From contig OZ176050.1 in assembly GCA_964247055.1 (NCBI GenBank), forward strand, positions 7,936,001 to 8,000,000: a DNA stretch of 64,000 bases. Reading direction: 5' to 3'. Positions 21,901-33,926 of this stretch are shown piece after piece. How positions within the stretch are numbered: position 1 is the first letter of the stretch; the number at the start of each line of letters is the position of its first letter. The notes beneath the pieces are model-generated. The model was given only the letters and a program-made list of their open reading frames with translations, did no database searches and was not told where the DNA came from. Source of the stretch: Paragordius varius. Lineage: Eukaryota; Nematomorpha. The translations under genes were made by a program, and so were the position numbers.

Positions 21901-24369
21901 CATTTTAATTAATCTAGAAAAGTTTAAAGTTTAATCAATAATAACGCTTTTTCAAAAACACAATTTTTAAATTACATTTTTACGGTGTAATAATAAATTG
22001 ATTAAAATATATTATAGAAAATGGGTGAGTTTGCGCCCAAACATTTCCTGGCAAAATATATTTTTACAAATAATCTAGGTTAGAAATGATTAAAACATAA
22101 GTTAGCAATATTTTTCACAAAATTTAATTATTAAACAAATTATATGGCGTCAAATCTTGCCTGACTTAAAAATAATTGTAGCGATTTATTATTTAGGTAG
22201 AATTAACTTTTTTACGCTTTTATTATCTGTCAAGAATTAGTTAAAAAAACAGAATTAAACCGCAAAACCTTTTCCTTCAATCCTAAGATTTATGGCTTCC
22301 TTGATCTTTTACAAATCTGTATTGTTGGGATCAAAGATTACATTTTTTTACAAAGAAATAGACGTTAATTATAATTGCTCACTTAAATAGGTTAGTTAAT
22401 TTAGATTAGATTAGATTATTGCTGTCATATATAATAATTATATTTATCGACTCTATAAATCCTACAAGCAATATGTACTTACTTTGCAGAAGTAGACAAA
22501 AAATCGCCATATTTTTTTCGTACAAAAGATCAAAGTATGGTTGATGCTACAATAAGATTTTTCTTTCAGACTTTTGGTTGTATAAAAAAACCAATATTTA
22601 TATCTAAAAATTATGATATGAGCAGTTAAGTCTAAGAAAATAAAAAACATAACCAATATTACTTCCTTATTTAATACCCAATGAAGCGAATAAATAAGTT
22701 GTACTTAATAAAAAATGATAATAAATAAAAGTAGATGTTATCTTTTTTCCAAAAAATTTGGAACAACAATATTTTTCCTATGATTCTTAACCTTTATAGG
22801 ATTTTTGTTCTGTGCACTGAATATCTATAGATGATTGTTTAAAAGCAGAAAAGGGGTTATCAACTTAACATAAACTTGATTATAATTTATTTACAATGTA
22901 TTTTGTCGAATTTTTTAAGGTTTATATTAAAATTTATTTGATAAGATAAAAACTGTATACAATTATAAATTTTTTGCATAAAAATTTTCTAAATTTATAA
23001 TTATCACAAAAAAACTTAGTTTTAACCACTAATGAAATATTAAATCTTAAGTTAGTGACTGTATATATATATCATTTTGTCAAACAGTTTTAGGGCTATT
23101 TTTCTTATATTAAATTAAATTTATATGATAATGAAGGGGAAATAATGTTATATTCAATATCTAAAATAAACCAAACAAAAGCGCACAGATTTTGTCTGTC
23201 GTAAAAGGACATAGACGTTTCGCTTAAGGAATACTAATTTAATAAATATATATATTTTAATATTTTTGTGTTTTCCTCAATGTTGTTTGCGTGTGGTTTA
23301 TGTTTATATATTAAAAATTAAGTTTCGTCACACTATTTAATTAAGAACATAAAAATTTTTTTTTATTAATTTTAAAATAAGTCATACTATTGATATGATT
23401 TCACTAAATAATTGAATGAGAATTCTTACCATAATACAATAATAAATGGCAAAAACTTTATAATTTGACCCCAAGATATTTTAATAAAATAAATTTTTAA
23501 ATTTCACCAAAGTTAGCATTGAAAAAATGGATATCTATGAAAGTTATATAATTAGATAACAGATAACTAATTTTTAACTAACAATTTTTAATTTACCATA
23601 CATAAATTTGTTAGGTGTTAAAGTATGAATAATAACTCCTAGTATAAACTATTTTGTCATCGTGTCAAGCAAGATTTTTGAAACGAAACGAACAGAAAAA
23701 CAAGCATAAATTATTAATTTGTTGTTTAATATAATTTGAAAAGTTAGAAACATATACTTATACGACCTTGTATGATGATCTGTTATATGCCTTGTCTGTA
23801 AAAAAAGAATTTCTTGCCAAAATAAATTAAATTATTGGATAAACTTTCCTTCATTCCTTCATTGAATTGGTTTGATTCAATTAACTACAAACCTCTAAAA
23901 ATATGTTATAAAAAAATTTATGATTTATTTTATATATATATATATATATTAAAGCTATGCTATAAAACCAGTTTTTACTATGTATGTACTCACAATTAAA
24001 AATTTAGAGTGAATGTGAAACGAAGTTTTATTCAAATAAAAATATATTTAATTATGGCAAAAAATTATAGCTTTTTGTACCTACCAAAACAATCATATAT
24101 GGTATGGTTGGCAGATTTTTAATAATAACATTTAGCCTTTTTGGATTGTCTAATTTATTTTTTGTGTTTCTATAACTTTATAAATATTTTTTTTGCTAAA
24201 CCGGTGGTGCTCACAAATTTTGAAGGTGCAAATAAAATATATTTATATTCCGACAAACATTGCATAGCTGTTTGACACGTATGCAGATAATTCATCTAAA
24301 CAGGTGCATCAAAAAATCAAATTTTTACAATAGAATTTAATTGAAAAAATGTTAAACATTTAAAGAATC
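18995..24369. other. Gene-free AT-rich spacer
   Basis: No ORF with coding character, no RNA gene and no clear transposon ends were seen. The somewhat less AT-rich patch at about 19360-19560 may be an old repeat. Any gene made only of very short exons would be hard to find by eye here. Confidence 0.35.
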
Positions 24370-24625
24370 CAGAGGCGTAGCTTGCATTTCCGGCGCCCGG
24401 TAAATGACTCCATGATGGCGCCCCACCCGTCCATGCAACCCCTTGCATTTTAAAAAAATGATCAAATTCAAACCGTACCCATAAATGCATTTTTTATGTA
24501 TCATTTAGAATATTATAACTAGGAGATACCTATTTTTTTGATATAAAATCAAAACTTTTTAAAATCCGGCGACCCTTTATGGCGTCCGGTACATCAGTAC
24601 CCCTTTCCCCTTAGCTACGCTTTTG
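24370..24625. mobile_element. Short non-autonomous DNA transposon, second copy of the 5247-5456 family
   Basis: It starts CAGAGGCGTAGCTTG and ends in AGCTACGCTTTTG. Inside are GGCGCC blocks near both ends like those of the copy at 5247-5456. It has no ORF and is more diverged than the first copy. Confidence 0.6.
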
Positions 24626-25821
24626 AAAGAATCCTAAATCAATTAAACTTAGATTTTTAAGGATTTGAAAGAGATGAACGATTGTACAGATTTTTTGGAA
24701 AAAGGAAAAAAGAAAGACCAAAATCTAGATAACTGGCCTGTGGAAATTAATGCTTTTGTGTTATATAAAACCCTAAATTAGCATGTAAAATATATTAAAC
24801 TATAATAGGGTAAATTTAAAATGGTATTTATCCATTTGCTTTCACACACCCCTTTAAATGCCAAAGTTGATATATGGATTCTGATATTACCATTTGTCAT
24901 TTTATGTTACATATATGATGGCTTTGCTTCGTTTTATTAAGCTATATAGTTTTGATCATTAACAATATTTATAATTCAATAAAATGTGGTCGTCCATGAT
25001 GGTATTTATAAATAATTGCTTCCAAATCAACATTTTTACATTTATTGTCTCAAGTTTTTTGTTGCAACATAATAATCCCACTTAAATTATGGCAAAAATT
25101 AATATACTGATTTTAGGCATTTTATTGAATACAATCGATTTCATATTTAAATTATCTAGTAATCGTGGCTTTTTTACGTTTATTTGAGAACAAAAGCTTT
25201 TCATGCATTATAATTTTTTGTAGTACATATCAAAACATTTAACTCAAAACAACGGATGAATTTAATCAATTTTTTGTGAGTCTCGGCCATCGTTAATGAC
25301 ATTAGATGATAATAGATGGCTTTAAAGACAACTTAAAATGCAGCAATATAAATTTATCAATAATTTCTGAAGTATTTAAATGGAATCGACAAGAACTGAC
25401 GATGGGTTAGATCGTCACAAAGATCTTTAATAAAAAAATAATACCTTAAATATTATATTCACTAGACCACAAATGCATTATAAAACTAATGTTTAGAGAC
25501 CATATTTTCGAAATTCATAGAAATTTTAATAGCGTTTAATATGTTAAACTAGATGATTTCATGGATAAGCGTATTTATAATAATACAGTTACTTTTCAGG
25601 TGTTTTTCTATATCGTGTAATTAAACCATCGAGCGTCATTAAAGGACATGGGAATTTAATTTACATGCCTGTTAGCATGTATTAAATTTTTTTAGTTACA
25701 TATTTAACTGAACACTTATCAAAAATTTTCCAAATTGTAACTAATAAAAACGAAAAATCTCATACATGGCAATAGTTATGTAAACTAAAGCCCTTTTAGC
25801 TATTTTAAATAAAGCGGTATC

Positions 25822-26415
25822 CAAGAGGTGGTTTCGGAGCCACTTGTAGCTCTTTGAAAATTTTGAGTGGCTCTTTGAAAAATTTTTTTTGCACATAGTT
25901 TAATTTTTGAGCCATTATGCAAAATTTTTAAGGAATATGTTCAAATCGAGGCAAAACAAGCAGCGCATTGTTATTGATCTTTAGACGGATTTTATTTTAA
26001 TACAATTATGAAAGAGTAGCTCATTCATATATTTCTAATATATTCTTTAATATTTTTAAAAATTGCATGCTAAACAGAGTTCAGCAGGAATTTAAGTGGA
26101 TTAAGTTTTAGTTGTCTTTTAAAAAATTTATCAATTTCTTGTCATTGTATACATCCAATATTTGTGCTTTCATGAATGGCCGATATATTTGAAAAAATTT
26201 AGTTCGATTTGTCCATGCATTTTATCAAATTTTTTGGTTTTAAACATATTAGTACACTTTAACAACAAATTTAGCTTTATAATATTTTTACTAGTATTTT
26301 GTTATTTATAAATTAACACATGTATTTATGTTTGTATAAATTTATTTGATACTTATGTCTTGATATATATTAATTCAAATGTGGCTCTTCAAGCCATTCG
26401 TGTTGGACACCCCTG
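25822..26415. mobile_element. Non-autonomous hAT-like element
   Basis: The right end reads GTTGGACACCCCTG, the classical hAT terminus CAGGGGTGTCCAAC inverted. Next to it is GTGGCTCTTCAAGCCATT, and the left end (about 25822) has the matching GAGCCACTTGTAGCTCTT block but a decayed terminus. No ORF survives. Confidence 0.55.
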
Positions 26416-27258
26416 ACCTAAATGGTCAATAATTCTCGTTTTTGTATACAATAATAATGTAATAAGAATGTAATAAGAATGCATGGGTAAGGAGCCAAAT
26501 TGTTATCCAATTCCTACCGTTTGTTATAATTTATATAGCAAAAAAATATTTTAATAAAAATATCCTAAAAAACATAAAAATTTATTAAAGTTTTTCCTAC
26601 AAAGTACAAGATTTTACAGTGTAGCCAAAGTAGAGAGGGATGTATGTAGTATATGTTAGATAAGTAGTTAAGTTTAGTGTAATGTTTGTTCGCATCCTCC
26701 CTCGCAGAACAAAAATATTGATTTTGCTTAATAGATTTTTTAGACGCGTACATACATATCTAAACTTTTTCTGCATCTGTTTGCTTTGCTCATGTGCTAC
26801 TGTCTGTATTGTGTGGTTTGTATTATGAAATAGAGTTGGTTAAATTACATATTTTTGTGGTGGACTATCATTTTTCTCAAAATATATTGGCGTCAATATC
26901 TATCTTGTAATTTTAATACAGAAATCCACACACATCCTATTTAAGTGTGGAATTATAAATGTGTATGTCTTGCAAAATTCATGAATGCCAAATAAATTAA
27001 TTTGCAATGAATTAATCGAAAACTGTATTCTTCCTATTACGTGTGTACAGGGCCTATGGTTTAAAGAAGAATGAAAATAAAATTGTTTTCCCATTTAAAT
27101 AATATTTATATTTTTCCTTGATAGATATGGAATAATCAAAAGCATATATGGTTGATTGGCTTTCATCAGTTTTACACTTCCATTTTTTTGCAATATAATT
27201 TTTATAAATACACTAACATCATTCAATATCCTGTAAATTATAATTTATTAATATATTC
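26416..27258. other. Spacer upstream of the 27259 gene
   Basis: AT-rich with no gene found; it presumably holds the promoter of the plus-strand gene starting at 27259. Confidence 0.35.
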
Positions 27259-28917
27259 ATGCTAGTAATCTCAACTTTGGGCATTTGTGGTGGAGTTATC
27301 ATTGCCATATTTGCGGTTAGCAAAGCTTACAAAAGTATCGTTAGCAATAAAAATAAAACGGAAGATGAAGAAAATTTAACTGACATACAATGGATAACCA
27401 ATCTTTGTTCCACCGCTAAGCCCAAAATCATGCCGTTAAAACTTTGCTCGCCTCTAAGCCCCAAGGGTATCAGTAACCTGTCCAAAAAACGATGCTTTTT
27501 ATTTCCTAATCTCAGTTCACCAACCAAAGAAAATGAATTATTTCGCTTTCGTTTACCGAGTGAACCTACTCTGCCTAGTCCCAGCAATGGGCAACCTAAT
27601 GGTTTGCTGTTGGCAACTTATAATCCCATATCTAACCAAACTGACATGAAATTCATCCCTAAAAAGGAAAAGGATGAATCTCCGATTTCACCAATCTCCA
27701 CATCCTGGGAATATTCATCGTTTATGAGCAGTGGAAATAATTCTAGCGGAGGTTACAGTCGAAGCATTAATGGCTGCACAACATTATCGTCGGAACCTTC
27801 CAGTACCAATAGTAGTTTTTGTGATGAAGGCATCGGAAAGGATATGAAAACTCCAATGACTCCCTATTCAACCAATACTATGTCAGTCATACCCTCAACA
27901 GGTAACACCTTAACTTCCCTCAATCACTCAATGGTAACTTGTTTGCCAAAAAAATATCATATGAACTTGGTATACGAAAAGAATAATAGCATGCTGTTAA
28001 CGGACTTGGATAAAAACCATACTCTTAAAAATGCAACCAGACATTTACCTATGATCAAAACGTTAGTTATAAAAAAACCTAATACTAGAGGAAAGTGTCT
28101 TTTAAATAGTGTGTCTACAAATGCAAAGTCTTGTTTATCGCCAAATAATTCCATGAGACATTTAAAAACACGCAGGTATCGTAATAATTCACATCCGCAA
28201 AAAGAAAAGCTAAAAAGAATTGGGAAACAAAGTGCTATTTCGCCTTTAAATCCCTTTAATCCTTTCCAGGATCAAGATAATCGATTAGGCAAACGTTGTA
28301 AATGCCATGAAACTACTAATCCCATGAAAAACAAGATAATACCTAACAAGCTAACAATGGATAAAACTACTCTCAAATATCCAAACATTCATAAGGTGTT
28401 TGCTTATTTAAGTTTACATTACGATGAAAAAGCAAATGTTTTCGCCATCAACTATCCCAAATTGATAGTAGAAATAGATCCGCGATTTTTTCAACACTCG
28501 CCAATGTCGTTGGATGAATATGGTATTCAATTGACAACTCTACTTTACTATAATGGTAATAACATCAATGCTATGAATGAGGCTGATGACAAATATACCC
28601 CAATGTTAAACGAAAATAGATCAAAATGTATTTATCATTTAGGGCCAGTATTTGGTTACACGTCTTTTAACGAATGTATTAAAGTGATTACAATAAATGA
28701 CACCCAAAATTTTGATTGGAGCTATTCTAAACTCCCGCAATTTCTAGAGATAAGAATGGAACAAAAATTACTTGTAAAACCCAATTTTTCAGAAGCTACC
28801 ACCCCTAATGCATGGAAATTAAATCTTGATTTGGAACCGCTAATGAATTTAATTAGGGATCAAACCATTGATGTTTGTAAGGAAATGCATATTATACCTG
28901 ATGAAACAGGACACTAA
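27259..28917 (+). CDS. Unrecognised protein with N-terminal membrane anchor and possible C2-like C-terminus
   Basis: Single-exon gene, 552 residues, ATG at 27259. Residues 1-25 (VISTLGICGGVIIAIFAVS) form one hydrophobic segment with no obvious cleavage site, so a signal anchor is likely. Residues 40-340 are Ser/Thr/Pro/Asn-rich and probably disordered, with basic patches near 300-330. Residues about 372-545 look folded: HKVFAYLSLHYDEKANVF and DPRFFQHSPMS suggest beta strands. A short N-terminal anchor, a long linker and a beta-rich end recall synaptotagmin-type proteins, and Y-L-S-L-x-Y-D resembles the opening of a C2 domain, but the calcium-binding Asp loops are not evident. The function is unknown, and the C2 idea is weak. 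Confidence 0.65.
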   Translation: MLVISTLGICGGVIIAIFAVSKAYKSIVSNKNKTEDEENLTDIQWITNLCSTAKPKIMPLKLCSPLSPKGISNLSKKRCFLFPNLSSPTKENELFRFRLPSEPTLPSPSNGQPNGLLLATYNPISNQTDMKFIPKKEKDESPISPISTSWEYSSFMSSGNNSSGGYSRSINGCTTLSSEPSSTNSSFCDEGIGKDMKTPMTPYSTNTMSVIPSTGNTLTSLNHSMVTCLPKKYHMNLVYEKNNSMLLTDLDKNHTLKNATRHLPMIKTLVIKKPNTRGKCLLNSVSTNAKSCLSPNNSMRHLKTRRYRNNSHPQKEKLKRIGKQSAISPLNPFNPFQDQDNRLGKRCKCHETTNPMKNKIIPNKLTMDKTTLKYPNIHKVFAYLSLHYDEKANVFAINYPKLIVEIDPRFFQHSPMSLDEYGIQLTTLLYYNGNNINAMNEADDKYTPMLNENRSKCIYHLGPVFGYTSFNECIKVITINDTQNFDWSYSKLPQFLEIRMEQKLLVKPNFSEATTPNAWKLNLDLEPLMNLIRDQTIDVCKEMHIIPDETGH

Positions 28918-29149
28918 AAGTATTGACATGAGTATGATTTATAATTATAAATGTTATTTCATAAATGTATTATTAATATAATTTAATTTTTTAGTTTAGT
29001 AAATAATTAATTGTAATTGAAATTATTACTTAACATTTTATGACCTTTGTACTTTTTTGTCCGGAATGACATTTTGGGGTAGTATTATATTGAGCTCAAT
29101 CTTATAAATAAATTGGGAAAGTTAATTTAATTAAAATTTAATTATCAAA

Positions 29150-31335
29150 CATTTGTATCAATGAATATCAGGTTTTTGTTGGAACAATGCAACCTCAAAG
29201 CTTAGAAAAGTTAATTATTTACATTTTTAAATTATAATATACATTTATATGCCTGTGATTCAAAAAATTTAAAGTAAAAAAATTTATCATGCACCTAAAC
29301 GGTCAAAGAAAGTATATTTTTAAATATACCCAATACACTTTAAAGATATTCAAATTTCAAATCGTTCTGGGAAATAAAACTACCCTAAAAGGTCATGAAG
29401 TATTAAGTCTGAAAGTTTTTTTATAATCATATTAAAAAAAGAAAAAATATATCTAATATCAAGTTAATTTGCACCATACAGTTCTTTCATTATGAGCGCA
29501 CAAATTATTCGTATTGAAAATATGAATTTATAATATGGTAATTTTACATAATTGTGAGAAATTACCATAAAGTACATAATCTACTTAAATTGTTATTATT
29601 AAGTATGTCAGTTGTTTCAACATATAAAAGATTACCATGAGAAATTATATGTATTATTTTAGGAAAAACGTTTTTTTAGATTATAAATTTTGAATTTCAT
29701 ATTTTATTTTATTTACGAATTTTTATGTTAGAGAGTCAAATGACAGTTATTATAATATATAAATTATTATAAAAATAAAAAGAAATATAAAGCGTTAAAA
29801 ACGGGAAATTATAAATAAATTATCATAATAGCCTAAAATGTCATTTACCTAACAGAGTCTGTTAAATGGGCTTTTTGCAAAAAAATTGGTCAAATATATT
29901 AACACGCCCACCTGGGCCAGAATCAAATTTAAAGGCAAAATATTGGAAAGGTTTTATTTAGTATGAACAATACAGTAATTGATTTAACACTTGTATACAA
30001 CGCATTCATTTCAGTCCTTCGAGTCGAATCGGGGTCGTTGGATACCCCAGGCTTGTTTAAAATTATATATTTTAAAAATATGTAATAAATTGCAACTATG
30101 GCAAAAGTTTGCACATATATAACAATGAACTGAAATATAAAAAAAATATTCAAAAATACTTGACTACTCATTTTAAGGTAAAACCCAAAGGTATAAATTT
30201 AACCAATATGTGCATAGGCTAAATTGAAAATAATGCAAATATACCTTTTTTTGTATATATAAATGTTAAATGTGGTTTTAATAAAAATGTAACCTTAATT
30301 TTGGCCATAAAATCAAATAAAGACGATATTTTGCAAAAAATTTTTGAAACAAAAATGGCTTCGAAGTAGTTTGATGCGGAACTTTTTTTCAAAACTACAT
30401 TTTATTTAGATATTTAAGCTTAAAGTTTTATTAGGATAGAAGCATAAATTTAAACAGGATCCGTTTTTTTCAGTAATCTTTTAAAAATATCAAGCTAAAT
30501 ATAATCTGGGGTATTTAGATACTCCAATTTGAATCGAAGTGTGGATTAAAATTTTTATTTAAGATTTTAGATTGAAAAAATTAAATTTTAATATAATCAG
30601 TTGTTTGCGCTTTTAAAATATGGTAATTTTGTTAATATGGCGTTTGAATCCATGATTGACCCCTTAAAAGATGCAAATAGAACTTATAAATATGATAAAC
30701 CAAAAAGATTCGATTTGTATCGCTGGTGTGATTTCAATAGCGATTGAGATTTTATGATTATTTTAACAAAAATAGAGAATTAGCGGCATTTAAGCTATAT
30801 ACCAAAATTTTTGACATTTCTTAACAAAATTTGTCTTTACGATATATAAACAATTCAAAATTCGAATTATTTAACAATAATATTGATATAAGAATAACAA
30901 TATGGTGTAAATTAATGTGTGCATTTTAAAATTTACAATTATTAAATAAAAAGAATTCATGTAACTGGAATCTTGCTAAATTTATCACTCCATTACCTTC
31001 TGGGCTAGTTTTACATCCCAGAGCGATTTATTTGGATATATTAAAAAGTATTTAAGCTATCAAATTTTAAAAACTTACTTTCGTCTTTTAGGGGCATTAT
31101 ACAAATTTTTTTTTAAAAAAATCTAAAATTGTGAAAAATCCTCATCTTAAATTTTTTTACCGCCATTTTTTTCTCTAAATTATTTTTAATCGCCAATGTA
31201 ACAGGCAAACAAATGATTATGGTTAGAAAATGTAATAATAAGAAGCTTTCAGGCTACATTTTATCAGCAAAAACTTGATTTTTGATTTTAATATAAGCTG
31301 TTCGTTTCAATCATGTTTTGGACCTGTCCCAATTT
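29150..31335. mobile_element. About 2.2-kb repeat element with inverted ends
   Basis: The left 250 bp (about 29150-29410) and the right 370 bp (about 30960-31335) are inverted copies of the repeat seen at 34-1270. Shared landmarks are a CAACCTCAAAGCTT-type block, TTTATATGCCTGT and a GGAAATAAAACTACCC-type block. The interior segment 29940-30600 has a second, diverged copy in the same orientation at about 36410-37010, beginning near TTTCAGTCCTT and GGACACCCCAGGC. No transposase is recognisable, so this is either a non-autonomous DNA transposon with long inverted ends or two nested repeats. Confidence 0.5.
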
Positions 31336-32942
31336 CAGACTCTTGAAGTCAAAATTGTAAAAATTAAAGGTTTATTTTATTACATGAGAACAATGTTTCA
31401 AATTAATTTAACTAAAATAACTTTCCAAACAGTAGTTTGTTTACAGAATTAAGCTTTGGGATATAAAACTATCCCAAAATTTAAACTAGGACAAAAAGTG
31501 AAAAAATAATGAAGTGTTAATGAGATTATGTGAAAACCTAATGGTTCGTTATTTACACCATTATCGTTTTATGAAAAAGTCAATTTTAAATTTTTTTAAA
31601 ATTCGGTTAATTAGTATAAGATTCATTTATTTATATTATTTTTATATTGGCGATCACCATGTTTTAAACAATTTAAATAAATATACGTATATGCATATGT
31701 TTTTTTAGGTCGATAAAAATATTAATTGCTTAATTTATTAAAATTATGAAATGTATTCCAGTAACATTGAGTTGCCAAAAGCAATATTTAATATCTTGAT
31801 TTAACGGTTAAGTATATATATATATATATATAATACATCTAACCTGCTAACACTTATAATCTTGAATAAATTTATTAATATAATTTACACATGATTTACC
31901 TAAAAATCTATCGGAGATAATTTTATATTTTTATATATAATGAAAATGCCATTTTGATAAAAAAGCGAATATTTGATTTGGTATTATGCGTTTTTTTCCA
32001 AAATTGATGATAAGACTGGAAAGGACCGTGACTTTGGCTTCTTTTAATAACCAGGCAGTTATATGTTATTCACGTGATATGAAATTAAAAAATATAATGG
32101 TTTAAAACTCTAATTCAATATTGAAAAATTGTATTGGAATTATTTTTTTTTTATTTGTTAGTCATTATTAATAATATAAACCCCTAGATGATTTATTCGT
32201 TAAGTTCGTTCTTTATTTAGATAAAGCTGTATTTTATTGTGATATCAATTGAGTGTTTTAAATACGAGTAACTTTTGACCATATAAAAGCAACTTTAGAT
32301 ATTATAAATGCTTAATTTTTAACAAAACCCCTAATTGTTCGCTAAAAATACTCAGCTACCATTTGATGCATTTCAATTTTTTGATTAGAGTATTGAAAAT
32401 AAATTTGATAGGCTTTTATTCTGTATGTAAAATAATTATCTAGGTTTTTATAATCAATATATGGGATAAATAATTGTAACGCAATTTTGGCTTGTGTTTA
32501 AGGTTTACATGATAATTTTTTTTGTAGATCACAACAAAGATTAACATATACACCGAAATCATAGACCGAATCCGCAATGCCTTACTTAATCCCATCAAAA
32601 CAAGCTGTCTCTCAATATATTTTTTCCATTTTACATATATAAATTTCTATTATACATTAAAGCAAATAAATTATTAAATATTTTCGTCAAATAACATTGT
32701 TTGTTAGTGTCGAGCTGAATTTAAAAATTACAAAACAAAAATTAATAATTATGTTCGATTCCTATTGAGCAAATATAAAATTTGTGTGATAAATGAAAAT
32801 CTCATTAAATCGATCGATACTTTTTGGTTGGCTTTCAAATATAATTATATATACATACATACGAAAACCAATACATATATTATTATATAGATGTATATGA
32901 TCCAATCATTTTCGTTGCTTTTATAATTTTAACGGAATATGA
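31336..32942. other. Gene-free spacer upstream of the sepiapterin-reductase-like gene
   Basis: AT-rich, with a (TA)n run near 31815-31832. No coding region or transposon end was recognised. The promoter of the gene starting at 32943 should be at the right end. Confidence 0.35.
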
Positions 32943-33926
32943 ATGGAGACTCATAAAGCATATGCATTTAATTTCGACTTGCCCACGCTTGCTGTATTTA
33001 CGGGCGCAAGCGCACCATTAACTCGAACCCTTTCGTCTAAATTTGTTGAACGGGTGAATGCACCTGGCTCAGTTATCATATCTGCTCATACGACAAAAAC
33101 ACTTGAATCTCATGCTCATTATCTCAAAACAAAATGTTATAAACCCAAAAAGATAATTAAACAAAATGATAACGTTGCATTTGGTACAAAAGCCGGATCC
33201 GATTTTTTTGTTCATTGTGCGACCTTGGATTTTAACACGAATACCCACGCGATTGCAGCTACCATTGAACAAGCTCTTGAGTCCGATAACATTCAATACA
33301 AACAGGCCATTCTGTTTCACAATGCTGGGCGCATAACACTATCCAAAAAACCGGAAGATTTTACCGCCGATGAAATTGCAAATTATTTCAAACACAACGT
33401 TACATCCTCCATTTGTTTAAACAATGTCTTCTTGGATTTCATATTGCCTGTTATGCAAAATTCATATGCCCTAACGCGAAAGTCATTTGCATCAACAAAC
33501 GATGCAATGGCTAAAGACAAAAGAAACCTTTTTATTGGCATCACAAGATGTTTTGTAGTCAACATGTCTTCCCCTCTGGCCACTAACCCTCTACCAGGTT
33601 TGGGTTTGGGTTGTGCATCTAAAGCGGCCCGTGAAATGTATTTCAAAGTCGTGGCTTTAGAAAATCCGGATGTAACCGTACTTAATTATTCACCAGGACC
33701 TGTTAAATTTGAAACGTGGCAAACCTTGGTTGATAGCACCCTCAATGAAAAGATTAAGCGGGCTGATATTTTAAAACCTTTATCAGCCAAAAAGAACGAA
33801 GATAGCTCCTCAGAATCTGCATTCGTTACCATAGATAATAATCTTACAGTGCAAACCCTGCTGCACATATTGGGAAAAGGTGGTTATCATTCCGGATCAC
33901 ATTTGGATTATAAGACAGTATTATGA
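32943..33926 (+). CDS. Sepiapterin reductase-like short-chain dehydrogenase, probably catalytically altered
   Basis: Intronless 327-residue protein. The SPR signature is clear at the C-terminal half: CASKAAREMYFKVVALENPD, VLNYSPGPV and the terminal SGSHLDY, matching SPR's [28 protein letters not shown] and SGAHVDF. The substrate-anchoring Asp (322) is therefore kept. SPR makes tetrahydrobiopterin from 6-pyruvoyl-tetrahydropterin using NADPH. Key residues are changed, however. The Rossmann motif T-G-x3-G-x-G reads TGASAPLT (residues 20-27), so both later glycines are lost. The catalytic Y-x3-K reads GCASK (223-227), so Tyr is Gly, while Ser210 and Lys227 remain. The frame is open and long, so this is not simple decay. 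It may be a pseudoenzyme or have another function. Inserts at about 65-85 and 283-298 make it longer than human SPR (261). Confidence 0.85.
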   Translation: METHKAYAFNFDLPTLAVFTGASAPLTRTLSSKFVERVNAPGSVIISAHTTKTLESHAHYLKTKCYKPKKIIKQNDNVAFGTKAGSDFFVHCATLDFNTNTHAIAATIEQALESDNIQYKQAILFHNAGRITLSKKPEDFTADEIANYFKHNVTSSICLNNVFLDFILPVMQNSYALTRKSFASTNDAMAKDKRNLFIGITRCFVVNMSSPLATNPLPGLGLGCASKAAREMYFKVVALENPDVTVLNYSPGPVKFETWQTLVDSTLNEKIKRADILKPLSAKKNEDSSSESAFVTIDNNLTVQTLLHILGKGGYHSGSHLDYKTVL

